A stretch of DNA of 40,057 nt from GCA-2725625 sp964574215 (GTDB lineage Bacteria; Pseudomonadota; Alphaproteobacteria; Rhodospirillales; UBA2165): positions 1 to 40,057 of the forward strand of contig CAZNLR010000044.1 in the NCBI GenBank assembly GCA_964574215.1, given 5' to 3'. The notes under the pieces were generated by a model that ran no database searches, was not told where the DNA came from, and saw only the letters and a list, made by a program, of their open reading frames with translations. Shown in pieces: positions 6,814 through 15,589 of this stretch (positions within the stretch are counted from its first letter, which is position 1; each line of letters opens with the position of its first letter). Made by a program: the position numbers and the translations under genes.

Positions 6814-9800
6814 CTAGGAGAAATTAGAGGTATCGATGGCGCTTGCGCTGATGGAGTCCAATTGGCCGACGACCGTAATTTCGCCGCTGTCCACATCGGC
6901 CCCGCCGTCCGCGTCGTTCCAATGCCAAAGGCCTATATCGTTGTTGGCGGTCGAATCGTCCAAGACGAAAAGGAGGGAATCATTAGCGCCCAAACTGCCC
7001 CTGAAGGTGGCGCCGTTGGTGCCGATATCGGATATAAACGCAGCAATCTGATTGGCGGTCGTATCGGTGCTGTCCACCAGGAATATGCCGTCGAATACGG
7101 CGACGGTGGTATCCGACGTCAGGCCGGAATCGCTTGTCAGGATTTCAACGGACGTCGACGTCCCGGAACCAGCCCCGGCGCCGCTGAAACCCAAACCGCT
7201 TACGCTCATCACATCGTTGCCGGAGCCGACCAGGAATCCTATCAGCGTATCGGTGCCGTTGGACGCGGCGGCTGAAAACACAACCGTATGGTCCCCGGCC
7301 CCATCCAGTTGAAGTACGTCGTCACCACCGTTCCCCGTAATCTGCATGTCGTTCGAGCCGCCGGTCGTGATGGTATCGACGCCGGAGCTTCCCGAAACGG
7401 TCTCGGCATTGGAGACCGTCAAGCTGTAACCGCCCGAGCTATTGTTCAGGGTCAGAATGTCGCCCGTCGATGTGGCGCCCAGATCGATGGAGCTGCCAGT
7501 GAGGATATTGTTGAGCACCAGGGTATTGTCGCTACCCGTCACGCCGCTGATGGTTTCAGCGGCGATCGAGCCGGTATGAGAACCCGCCACGCCCAAATTG
7601 AGAACGTTACCGCCGCCGGTCAGAGAAATGGTGGCGCCGCTGAGGTTGGATCCCAAGGTAACTGTGTTTGAGCCTGTGCTGCCGACAATGGTCTCCGTAT
7701 TGTTGACCGTTACGGAACTGCCGGAGGACGAAAAAGTCAGGCTGTCGGTGCCTCCGAGCAGATCGATGGTGCTGCTGACCACGGCTGAGTTGAATACCAG
7801 CGTGTCGGCGCTCGCCGATCCATTGATGTTTTCAGTGTTGCTGACGGTGATCGAATTCGATCCGGCGGCGAGAGTCAGCGTATTGGTGCCGCTTCCCATA
7901 TCGATGGTTACTCCGGAAATATTATTATCGAGGGTTATACTGTTGCCGCTGCCGACACCCGTCACCTGTTCGACGTCGATGAGATTGAGTACCGCGTCGG
8001 CGTTGATGTTGGCGATATCCGTACCGGCGCCCCCGATTAAAAGATCGGCCTCGGTAGCTACCGTATTGCTGTACACCTCAAAAGTATCAACCCCCGCACC
8101 GCCGATAAGCACGTCCTCTGCGCTGGTGCCGGTTATATTGTTGGTGCCGTCGAGCCCGAAAATTATGGAACCGATGGCCGTGCCGCTGGTGGTGATGTCG
8201 GCGTAACCGGTATTGGCATTGGCGATGCTGAGGGCTGCGTCGTTTCCACTGGTGCCGACCAGGACGAAACCGAAACCGGAAGTGTCCGCCGGGTCGAACT
8301 CCAAGGTAACGCCGGATTCATTAACGGTCAGGTCGTTGTCATGGTCGGTGAAGCTGACACCGCTGAGATCCTGACCATAGGCGCTCACAAACAGTTTCTC
8401 GATGCTGGTCATGTTTAACGTAAACGCTGATCCGCTGCCGCTATTGTATTCGTGGTACTGCACCGTATCGTCGGAAGCGTCGTATTTGAACAAGGCGTCG
8501 CTGATGCCGAACAGGGCGATTTCGTCCGTGCCGCCCGCGCCATTGATGGTATAGGAGTGGAAGGCGCCGGCTTGTTGATCCAATATGAAGACGTCTGCCA
8601 AACTGTCGCCGGTATAGCTTCCCGTACCTGGTGTCAGAACAAAGGTGTGGGCTTCAGGATCAGGCGGCGGCGGCGGTGGCGGCGGTGGATCCGGCTCCGG
8701 CGGTGGCGGCGGCGGCGGTGGTGGTGGCGGCGGCGGAATCGGCGGCAGCTCGATTGGCCCCGGCGGCTCCGGCGAAGTCGGCGGTGGTAACGGTGGAGGC
8801 GGCGGTGGTGGAGGCGGCGGGTCCGCTTCACCTTCTCCGTCCGGTGGTCCTTCTCCATCCGGTGGTTCTTCGCCTTCTTGCGGTTCGCCCTCACCCTCAC
8901 CTGGCTCGCCTTCTCCTTCTGGAGGCACCTCACCTTCTTGCTCTCCTTCAGGATCGCCTTCCGGAGGACCATCGCCTTCGCCCTCGGCCTCTCCTTCTCC
9001 TTCACCGCTTTCGTCATTGTTGGCCTGGTTCGGCGGCGTCGGGGGAAGGGGCAGGGAGTTGAGCGCTGAACTGAATTGCTGCTGAATTTGAGCCACCGGT
9101 AAAATCACCGGTGGGGGCGGGGGCAGGAAGGCGCTAACTAATTGGGCTGTGGCGCCCGCCTGATTTAGAAGGATGGTGCCAAAACCGTTGGAGACGGCGA
9201 TTTCGCCCACCGATCCGTCATCATCCGGCAGAAGAGAGAAGGTGTTCTGCTGCCCTTCGGCGGCGGCTGATCCGGCGACTTTGGTGCCCCGGATGCCTAG
9301 GGTTGCCACCGGGGTTTTAAGAACCATGGCGTCGGGGCCGGTCTTGGCGATCTGTCCGGATACGAACGAGAACACGCCCTGGACAATGGAGATCGTCGCG
9401 TTGCCGGTTTCCGCCTCCGGATCATAGACAATGTCGTCCATCACCATGCGGCCGCTTTCGGCCAGTGACAAAGTGCTGTCGTCGGCGAGCACGATGCCGA
9501 CGGCGCTGTTTTCGTTAGTTTCGATGACATCGCCGGAAAATACGGATGCGCCCTGGGTCAGCGGCGCCTTGGTGCCGTCGGAATGGGTGACTTCGGCGGC
9601 ACCACTCAGGGTTTCGATGCGCCCGATGGGTTCTGCCGCACTGGTCGGGTTGGCCTGGGCATATTGGCCGGGATTTGCCGGACCGGCCAGCTTGGTTGCT
9701 AAATCAGCCGAAATCATGGCGCCGAAATCGGTCACGAGATTCGGGGGTGACGCCGCGCTCAAATAATTTGGAATCAGAACGCTTTCGCCGCCCGGGCCAA

Positions 9801-9933
9801 GTAACATCAAGTCCGGTCCCAGGTTTATAAAATCGGCCTTCAATACCCAATCGCCGCCCGGCACGAGAAGATGCTCACTGCCGGCCATGCTGATCACTTG
9901 ATGGCTTGAAGAAGGTGTGTCTACGTAATTCAA
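6814..9933 (-). CDS. Large FecR-domain/RTX-like type I secretion substrate (paralogue 1)
   Basis: 1039 residues starting at TTG 9933. Domain order: N-terminal module with PGGDWVLKADF and GPGGESVLI (1-95); FecR domain (about 105-235) with the TPVATLGIRGTKV motif; acidic Gly/Glu/Pro linker (about 295-385) and several runs of 8-13 prolines (to about 430); a long beta-repeat region of roughly 45-residue units with S-N-T-E-N-I and G-x-T-I-D-L patterns, plus a few RTX-like GGAG-x-D motifs; and a C-terminal 130-residue module ending IDTSNFS. There is no Sec signal, and the end matches uncleaved type I signals. FecR domains normally occur in periplasmic parts of signalling proteins, so their presence in a probable exported adhesin is notable. 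The function is probably cell-surface or matrix attachment (inference). Confidence 0.85.
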   Translation of the reverse strand: MNYVDTPSSSHQVISMAGSEHLLVPGGDWVLKADFINLGPDLMLLGPGGESVLIPNYLSAASPPNLVTDFGAMISADLATKLAGPANPGQYAQANPTSAAEPIGRIETLSGAAEVTHSDGTKAPLTQGASVFSGDVIETNENSAVGIVLADDSTLSLAESGRMVMDDIVYDPEAETGNATISIVQGVFSFVSGQIAKTGPDAMVLKTPVATLGIRGTKVAGSAAAEGQQNTFSLLPDDDGSVGEIAVSNGFGTILLNQAGATAQLVSAFLPPPPPVILPVAQIQQQFSSALNSLPLPPTPPNQANNDESGEGEGEAEGEGDGPPEGDPEGEQEGEVPPEGEGEPGEGEGEPQEGEEPPDGEGPPDGEGEADPPPPPPPPPPLPPPTSPEPPGPIELPPIPPPPPPPPPPPPPEPDPPPPPPPPPDPEAHTFVLTPGTGSYTGDSLADVFILDQQAGAFHSYTINGAGGTDEIALFGISDALFKYDASDDTVQYHEYNSGSGSAFTLNMTSIEKLFVSAYGQDLSGVSFTDHDNDLTVNESGVTLEFDPADTSGFGFVLVGTSGNDAALSIANANTGYADITTSGTAIGSIIFGLDGTNNITGTSAEDVLIGGAGVDTFEVYSNTVATEADLLIGGAGTDIANINADAVLNLIDVEQVTGVGSGNSITLDNNISGVTIDMGSGTNTLTLAAGSNSITVSNTENINGSASADTLVFNSAVVSSTIDLLGGTDSLTFSSSGSSVTVNNTETIVGSTGSNTVTLGSNLSGATISLTGGGNVLNLGVAGSHTGSIAAETISGVTGSDNTLVLNNILTGSSIDLGATSTGDILTLNNSSGGYSLTVSNAETVSGSSGVDTITTGGSNDMQITGNGGDDVLQLDGAGDHTVVFSAAASNGTDTLIGFLVGSGNDVMSVSGLGFSGAGAGSGTSTSVEILTSDSGLTSDTTVAVFDGIFLVDSTDTTANQIAAFISDIGTNGATFRGSLGANDSLLFVLDDSTANNDIGLWHWNDADGGADVDSGEITVVGQLDSISASAIDTSNFS
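8655..8822 (-). repeat. Poly-proline-coding (GGC/GGT) low-complexity tract
   Basis: The plus strand is an almost unbroken run of GGC, GGT and GGA triplets, which the minus-strand gene reads as proline runs interrupted by short Glu/Asp segments. It is prone to slippage, and its exact length in an assembly should be treated with caution. Plus-strand glycine- and serine-rich frames here are shadows. Confidence 0.8.
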
Positions 9934-10080
9934 TTTATTCTCGCCCAGCCCTAAACCCTCGGAGTAGAGAGCTGTTGATATATTGATCGAACCGCCAATT
10001 TCCTTGACGTTTTCTTATCCAAACTAGGGTAATTACTAGGGGGGAAGGGTTTAGAATTTATGAATAAATTCAATTAGAAA

Positions 10081-10120
10081 GGCCCGCCTCGTCCCGGTTC
10101 CGGGATTTTCAAGGCGGGCC
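10081..10120 (-). terminator. Terminator-like hairpin between the two FecR/RTX genes
   Basis: On the minus strand GGCCCGCCTTG pairs with CGAGGCGGGCC (one mismatch), with a nested TCCCGG/CCGGGA stem inside, followed by TTTCT. It begins about 18 bases after the stop of paralogue 2. It should end or attenuate transcription before paralogue 1, so the downstream genes probably have a promoter in 9934-10080 or receive read-through. Confidence 0.65.
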
Positions 10121-10137
10121 ATTTAAGTTTCCTATAT

Positions 10138-13100
10138 TTAAGCGAAGTTCGAGGCGACGAGTGAGCTGATATCGGTGCTGTCCAACTCGCCCACCACGGT
10201 GATTTCGCCGCTATCAATGTCACCGGCGCCGTCACCGCCGTCACCGGTCTGATCGCTCCATGACCAAAGGGCGAGATCGTTATTGCTGGACGAATCGCCA
10301 ATTACAAATAACAACTTATCGTCCGCGCTCAAGCTGCCATTGAACGATGAACCGTTGGAACTGACGTCGGAAAGGAAATCAGTAATTTGATTTGCGTCCG
10401 TATCAGTACTGTCCACTTGAAACAGTGAACTATCGAAAACAACCACCGTCGTGCCGGCATTCAAACTTCCGTCACCAGTTAAAATTTGTGCCGAAGTCGA
10501 AGTGCTGCTACCGCCCGCGCCATTAAATCCCAATCCGTCGACATCTAGAACGTCGTTTCCGGAACCCGTCAGGAAACCGAACAACATATCCGATCCGTTA
10601 GTAGCGGCGCTGGAAAATACGACCGTGTGTTGTCCCGAGCTACCGAGCATGATCACGTCTGAAGTCGCGCCACCGGTGACCTGCACATTGCTGGAACCGT
10701 TTATTTCAATGACGTCGATGCCCGAACCGCCCGTAATGGTCTCCACGTTGACGGCCTCAACCGTGTTGGTGCCGTTGGCAAGGGACAGAGTGTCCGTGCC
10801 TGATCCGCCGAATATTTCGGAACCGGATGTGGTGCTTCCGGTGAGATCAATGGTGTCGTTACCGGCGCCGCCGAATATGGAATCCTCACCGCCGCCGCCG
10901 TAAATGGTGTCGTTGTCGGCGCCGCCGAAAATAATATCGCCGGATGACGTGCCGGTAATATTGTCGTCGCCGCCGAGGCCGAAGATGATGCTGCCGAGAA
11001 TGCTGCCATTGGTTACAGTGTTGGTGAATGCGAGGCCGTAATCCATGGTCTCGCCGGAACCGATCACCGTATTATCGGTGAGGGTTATGGTATCGGCGGA
11101 CGAGGAATTGCCTGCCACGATGTAGCCGATGCCGGTGTCGTTGGCGCCAAAGGAAAGGCGGACGCCCGTCCCCGTCCCGTTGGTTGACGCATCGGACCCG
11201 GAGGCGTCGGAATAATCCTGACCCACGGCGCCGGCGAAGATTTGTTCAATGCTGGTAAACTGCACCGTGCCGGAAATCTGCGACGGGCTATACCCGGTTA
11301 CCGTCGAATACCGCCCACTGGTGGTATCGGCGTTGTAGAGTAGAATTATGTCCTCCAAATTCTGGAAAGTGATTTCATCGGTGCCGCCATTGCCGTTTAC
11401 GTCGTCGGCGCCGCCGAGGGTCGATCCCTGCACCATGGTGAACTGGGTGTTGCCGGGGCCGCCGACAAGGCCGTCATTGTTAACCGAGGCGCTGAGGATT
11501 TCTGTGAACTCATTGGTGGGACCTCCGCCGCCGCCATCATTATCGCCACCATCAATGTTTACATAAATGAAGTTGTCATCTGGTGGCGCATCATAAACCG
11601 GGGGCAATTCTATTCCGCCGATGGGATCGTAAGGGGAATGATCGCCGGAACCAGCATTTACCGGATTATAGCTGCCATAGTTCGGTCCATAAGAATCAGA
11701 AAGCGGATTGTGGACAACGGGATCAATCGGTCCATCACTTTCATGACTGCCTTGATCGAAGGTGCTGTCATTACGATTTCCGCCGTCGATTTCCGGCACC
11801 GCCTGCCCGGCGGCGTCGCCGGCCAATTGCAAGGCTTGGTCCATGGTGAAGCCGTCGGCGATTGCCTGCTGAAAAGCGTCCTGCGCCGCCGCTACCATTG
11901 CTTCGGCTTGTTCTTCCGTTGCGCCGTTGGCGATGGCTTCGGCGATGGCGGCTTCGGCGGCGGCCTCAAAGGCTTCCTGCGTGGTTGCGCCACCTGCCAG
12001 TGCCTGCTGGAACGCCACTTCCGGAGCGCCGCCTTCATCCTGTCCAATAGGACCAATCTCACTTGATTGCGGGCCTTGGTCGCCGGGTGCCGGACCTTCG
12101 GGGTCGGAACCTTCGATTGGCGAATCTGCCGACAAAGTCGAAGCGGCTTCATCGGGATTGGCATCGCCTTCGGCTATCTCTTCGCCGTCACCCTCTCCTT
12201 CGGGGGGCGCCTCACCCTCTTCGAGTTCGCCGTCGCCTTCTCCGTCACCCTCGGGCGGAAGCTCGCCGTCTTCGCGGGCCTCGGCTTCGTCCAGTTCAGC
12301 TTCTTCTTCCAGCCGTTCTTCTTCTTCCTCTAAAAGTTCTTCTTCTGTGGGTTCGCCCTCACCCTCTCCTTCGGGAGGCGCTTCACCTTCCTCTTCGCCT
12401 TCGGGGTCTTCCTCCTGGGGGGCTTCTTCTTCAGGGGCGCCTTCATTGTCGTCATTGCGGTTATTGTTGTTGTCCTGATTCTGCCGGACGGGAGTGGGCG
12501 GTAACGAGTTCAGGGCGGAACTGAATTGCTGCTGAATTTGCGCCACCGGCAGAACGATCGGCGGCGGCGGCGCTTGGAAGGCGCTGGTCAATTGGGTCGT
12601 AGCGCCGGCTTGGTTGAGCACAATCGTGCCGGCGCTGTTGAAGACGGCGATTTCGCCCACCGAACCGTCGTCGTCGGGCAGCAGGGAAATGGTGTTCTGC
12701 TCTCCCTCGGCGGCAGCGGAGCCGGCGATCTTGGTGCCGCGGATACCCAGGGTGGCGACCGGCGTTTTCAAGACCATGGCATCTGGGCCGGTCTTGGCAA
12801 TCTGGCCGGAAACGAACGAGAAGACGCCCTGGACGATGGAGATGGTCGCATTACCGGTTTCCGCGCCTGCGTCATAGACGATATCGTCCATCACCATGCG
12901 GCCGCTTTCGGCCAGTGACAAAGTGCTGTCGTCGGCGAGCACCAGACCGATGGCGCTGCTGTCACCCGTCTCGATCACGTCGCCGGAAAATATGGATGAG
13001 CCTTGGGACAAAGCGGATTTGGTGCCGTTCGAATGGGTTACTTCGGCGGTGCCGCTCAAGGTTTCGATACGGCCAATGGGTTCCGCTGCATTGGTGGGCG

Positions 13101-13383
13101 CTGCCTGGGCGTATTGGCCCGGATTGGCGGGGCCGGCAAGCTTGCTTGCCAGTTCAGCCGAGACGACAGCGCCGAAATCCGTAACCAGATCAGGTGGTGT
13201 AGTTTGTTTGAAGAAGTCGATAATCAGGGCGCTTTCGCCGTCCGGTCCGACCAATAAAAGATCGGGGCCTTGATGCACGAAGTCTGCCTTCAGCACCCAA
13301 GCGCCGCCGGGCACGGTGAGGTGCTCGCTGCCAGTGATTTCAATGATTTGTTGATTCGCAGGGGGGGTATCTATGTTATCCAA
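10138..13383 (-). CDS. Large FecR-domain/RTX type I secretion substrate (paralogue 2)
   Basis: 1081 residues, starting at TTG 13383 in the same sequence context as paralogue 1. The N-terminal module and FecR domain (about 105-235, TPVATLGIRGTKI) are near-identical to paralogue 1. The linker differs: a strongly acidic Glu-rich stretch (about 305-425), then an Ala-rich helical segment (about 455-545) with repeated A-I-A-x-G-x-T motifs, and an Asp/Asn/Pro region. The C-terminal half holds genuine RTX nonapeptides such as GGADNDTIY, GGGGEDSIF and GGAGNDTID, which bind calcium in this family. The C-terminal module is shared with paralogue 1 and ends in SNFA. It is a secreted, probably surface-associated protein, expected to fold on meeting extracellular calcium. 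Confidence 0.87.
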   Translation of the reverse strand: MDNIDTPPANQQIIEITGSEHLTVPGGAWVLKADFVHQGPDLLLVGPDGESALIIDFFKQTTPPDLVTDFGAVVSAELASKLAGPANPGQYAQAAPTNAAEPIGRIETLSGTAEVTHSNGTKSALSQGSSIFSGDVIETGDSSAIGLVLADDSTLSLAESGRMVMDDIVYDAGAETGNATISIVQGVFSFVSGQIAKTGPDAMVLKTPVATLGIRGTKIAGSAAAEGEQNTISLLPDDDGSVGEIAVFNSAGTIVLNQAGATTQLTSAFQAPPPPIVLPVAQIQQQFSSALNSLPPTPVRQNQDNNNNRNDDNEGAPEEEAPQEEDPEGEEEGEAPPEGEGEGEPTEEELLEEEEERLEEEAELDEAEAREDGELPPEGDGEGDGELEEGEAPPEGEGDGEEIAEGDANPDEAASTLSADSPIEGSDPEGPAPGDQGPQSSEIGPIGQDEGGAPEVAFQQALAGGATTQEAFEAAAEAAIAEAIANGATEEQAEAMVAAAQDAFQQAIADGFTMDQALQLAGDAAGQAVPEIDGGNRNDSTFDQGSHESDGPIDPVVHNPLSDSYGPNYGSYNPVNAGSGDHSPYDPIGGIELPPVYDAPPDDNFIYVNIDGGDNDGGGGGPTNEFTEILSASVNNDGLVGGPGNTQFTMVQGSTLGGADDVNGNGGTDEITFQNLEDIILLYNADTTSGRYSTVTGYSPSQISGTVQFTSIEQIFAGAVGQDYSDASGSDASTNGTGTGVRLSFGANDTGIGYIVAGNSSSADTITLTDNTVIGSGETMDYGLAFTNTVTNGSILGSIIFGLGGDDNITGTSSGDIIFGGADNDTIYGGGGEDSIFGGAGNDTIDLTGSTTSGSEIFGGSGTDTLSLANGTNTVEAVNVETITGGSGIDVIEINGSSNVQVTGGATSDVIMLGSSGQHTVVFSSAATNGSDMLFGFLTGSGNDVLDVDGLGFNGAGGSSTSTSAQILTGDGSLNAGTTVVVFDSSLFQVDSTDTDANQITDFLSDVSSNGSSFNGSLSADDKLLFVIGDSSSNNDLALWSWSDQTGDGGDGAGDIDSGEITVVGELDSTDISSLVASNFA

Positions 13384-13531
13384 TTTTTTTCTCGCCGACT
13401 CAAAAAAACCTCAAGAGCGGTGAGACAATTCATACTTTTTATGTCGTCATCTTTATGACGGTTTCAAGTACGTATAAACGCTAAATATTGAAATTTAATG
13501 AATCAGAGAGGGGGAGATTGTGAATCTAGAT

Positions 13532-14881
13532 TCAATCGCGGATAGCGTCGAGATTCAGGCGGCCCATTTGGTTGAGCAGAGTGAAAATGGCAATGGCCAC
13601 ATCCGTTTCAGCGGATGTTGCATTTATACTGGCGTTAATAAATTGTGATTCTGCGGTCAACACTTCGTTTAATGTGCGGTTGCCCAGCTGCCGTTCTTTT
13701 CTGGCAAGCTCCAGAAATTCCGATTGAATGTCCGCTTGGTTTTTGAGGAACGCCGAGGTGTTTTTTGCAGTCTGTAAGTTGTCCCAGGCATCGCGAACCT
13801 GTTGTTCGATCAAATCTTTTGTTTCACCGACACGCCTAGCGGCTGAGGTCGCATCGCCTTCAGCCGCCTTCAGCGTATTTATTGCGGTGAAACCGAGGTT
13901 AAAAGGAAAACTCAACTGTAGTTTTGCGATTTGTTCCTGCTGATTACCGGCGGTGCCGCTGACATCTTCTTTTAATTTGGCCTCGGCAACGGCTTCAATC
14001 GTCGGATAAAAATTGGACGCCTTGGTTGACCTTATCGTTTCCGCCGCGACCCTTGCGCTCGTATCTGCAGTCAGTAATTTGGGGTTCTCGTTTAGCGCAA
14101 CATCAATGGCGTCTTTTAGACTCGGCGGAATTAAATCCTCAGGCAGAACGGGACTTTTCATTGCATCGAAATTTGTTACTTCGGTATGAAAAACCGCCCG
14201 GTAGGCATTTCTGGAGACCGCAAGTCCGCCTTCTTCCGCAACTCGGCGGGCATGCGCTCCCGACAAGGTCGCCTTGGCCTGCAATACATCCGATGACAAG
14301 CCGGCGCCACGTTTTACCAGCGCATCTTCCAACTCGGCCTGCTTTTTGATGCTGGCCTCTGATTTCCGAGCCAATACTAAAACCTTGGCGGATCGTTTGA
14401 CCAACAAATAGGCGGTAACGGCCCTGAGGATAAGATCTTGCCGAACTGATTCCAGAGTATGTTTCGACGAATCACGGGTCAGTTCGCTGGCGCGGACACG
14501 CGAGTTTGTGGCGCCGAAATCCCAAACCAATTGAGTTACGGTAAAATCGGCTTCGCGGGAGACAAATTCTGTGTCGTCGGTACCCTCGGGCTTATTCTGA
14601 AGTTCACGGCCGTAATGGGCGCTGACATTCAGTGTCGGGAACCATCCGCCAAGAGTTTCTCTGACGCGGTTGGTCGCAGCGTCGAGATCGGCTTCAGACG
14701 CTTTTACCAAGTTATGGGATTTGAGAAGATCAGGAAGGAGTTCCGTCAGGCTTTCGGCTTGGGCAGATCCATACAAGCACGACACGGCAACGCCCACTAC
14801 CGCGGCAGCATTTCGCAAACTCGAAATGGCTGGATTTAAATACTCAGACCCCATAGAACCCACAATCCAGATTGCAGCCAT
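13532..14881 (-). CDS. TolC-family outer membrane channel of the type I system
   Basis: Up to 449 residues. A better start may be the second ATG (14854), which puts MGSEYLNPAI before a signal peptide ending S-A-Q-A-E near residue 43 of the long form. The body shows the TolC/OEP duplication: two long coiled-coil halves, N-R-V-R-E-T-L-G-G-W-F-P-T-L in the first, and L-G-N-R-T-L-N-E-V-L-T-A-E-S in the second, the TolC outer-membrane efflux signature. Length and motifs fit the TolC/PrtF group. It is the first gene of the minus-strand locus and completes the tripartite exporter with ABC and HlyD. The 150 bases between it and the next gene leave room for a separate promoter. Confidence 0.9.
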   Translation of the reverse strand: MAAIWIVGSMGSEYLNPAISSLRNAAAVVGVAVSCLYGSAQAESLTELLPDLLKSHNLVKASEADLDAATNRVRETLGGWFPTLNVSAHYGRELQNKPEGTDDTEFVSREADFTVTQLVWDFGATNSRVRASELTRDSSKHTLESVRQDLILRAVTAYLLVKRSAKVLVLARKSEASIKKQAELEDALVKRGAGLSSDVLQAKATLSGAHARRVAEEGGLAVSRNAYRAVFHTEVTNFDAMKSPVLPEDLIPPSLKDAIDVALNENPKLLTADTSARVAAETIRSTKASNFYPTIEAVAEAKLKEDVSGTAGNQQEQIAKLQLSFPFNLGFTAINTLKAAEGDATSAARRVGETKDLIEQQVRDAWDNLQTAKNTSAFLKNQADIQSEFLELARKERQLGNRTLNEVLTAESQFINASINATSAETDVAIAIFTLLNQMGRLNLDAIRD

Positions 14882-15206
14882 TTATAATTATAGTGTCGTA
14901 TTCTATGTAATATTTTTACGACCGGCCGAATCAATACTTCTTTCAATAACTTACTATGGCAATATCTATACCAGAAGATTAACGATTTGTATAAAAAACA
15001 AAAAAATAACAAAAATTATATAAACCCAATTGGGCGGCAATCTATTGAATTTGGTTGGATAGGGAAATTGTGGTAATCCCGATCCAAATATTATTGCCCG
15101 TTTTTTCCATTTTGAGCCTTTTGTTAAAAAAATTAATTTAATTAAAAGCCGTTTTTACATCTTCCAAGTAATAGCACAAGATAAAGGTATAAGTTTTTGA
15201 TATTGT
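14882..15206. other. AT-rich intergenic region upstream of the TolC gene
   Basis: About 325 bases of AT-rich sequence with A and T runs near 14990-15020 and 15110-15150. No coding frame is credible. It should hold the minus-strand promoter for the secretion locus and the end of the small membrane-protein gene at 15207, but no promoter can be fixed by eye. Confidence 0.5.
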
Positions 15207-15473
15207 TTAATTATTTCTGTTTTTTAGTTGATCAGACGCCATTTTGATCTGACTGCGGACAAATTTATCGACGCGATCCCAAACGAAAAGGATAGCTCGT
15301 TTCGCAATGAAATAGGCGGCCACCGTTCCGATGATTGTTTCGATCCAACCGATTTCCCCCTCTAATCTCAACTTGTCTAGAAAAGCGAAGGTCGCCCCGC
15401 CGGCTAAGATTGCGCCCGTCAGCGACAGATAGAATCGCTTTGCACGGAGTGCCGATCGCAGGAACATCACCAT
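15207..15473 (-). CDS. Small two-helix membrane protein, unknown
   Basis: An 88-residue basic protein with two hydrophobic segments, residues 14-32 and 43-65, and a charged amphipathic tail (V-D-K-F-V-R-S-Q-I-K). No family was recognised. The topology suggests an inner-membrane protein with both ends in the cytoplasm. It lies between the secretion locus and the divergent glycosyltransferase gene and has no obvious partner. The coding case rests on length, hydrophobic pattern and a reading frame with no better competitor. Confidence 0.5.
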   Translation of the reverse strand: MVMFLRSALRAKRFYLSLTGAILAGGATFAFLDKLRLEGEIGWIETIIGTVAAYFIAKRAILFVWDRVDKFVRSQIKMASDQLKNRNN

Positions 15474-15589
15474 TGCCGGACTATAGTCGTTTCGGTATCA
15501 ATCCCTAAGGGAAAACCATTCCAATGGGGCTCGTAATTTTGTACTGTCTCTCCGGTTTGTAAGCATTCTGGAAAATACCAGCTTAATTT

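Noticed and set aside
8631..9085. Glycine-, serine- and alanine-rich plus-strand frames and an Arg/His-rich minus-strand frame
   Set aside because: They are out-of-frame readings of the poly-proline and acidic linker of the FecR/RTX gene; composition follows from the repeat triplets.
11862..12524. Several long plus-strand frames rich in Ser, Leu and Arg
   Set aside because: Shadows of the Glu- and Ala-rich linker of paralogue 2.
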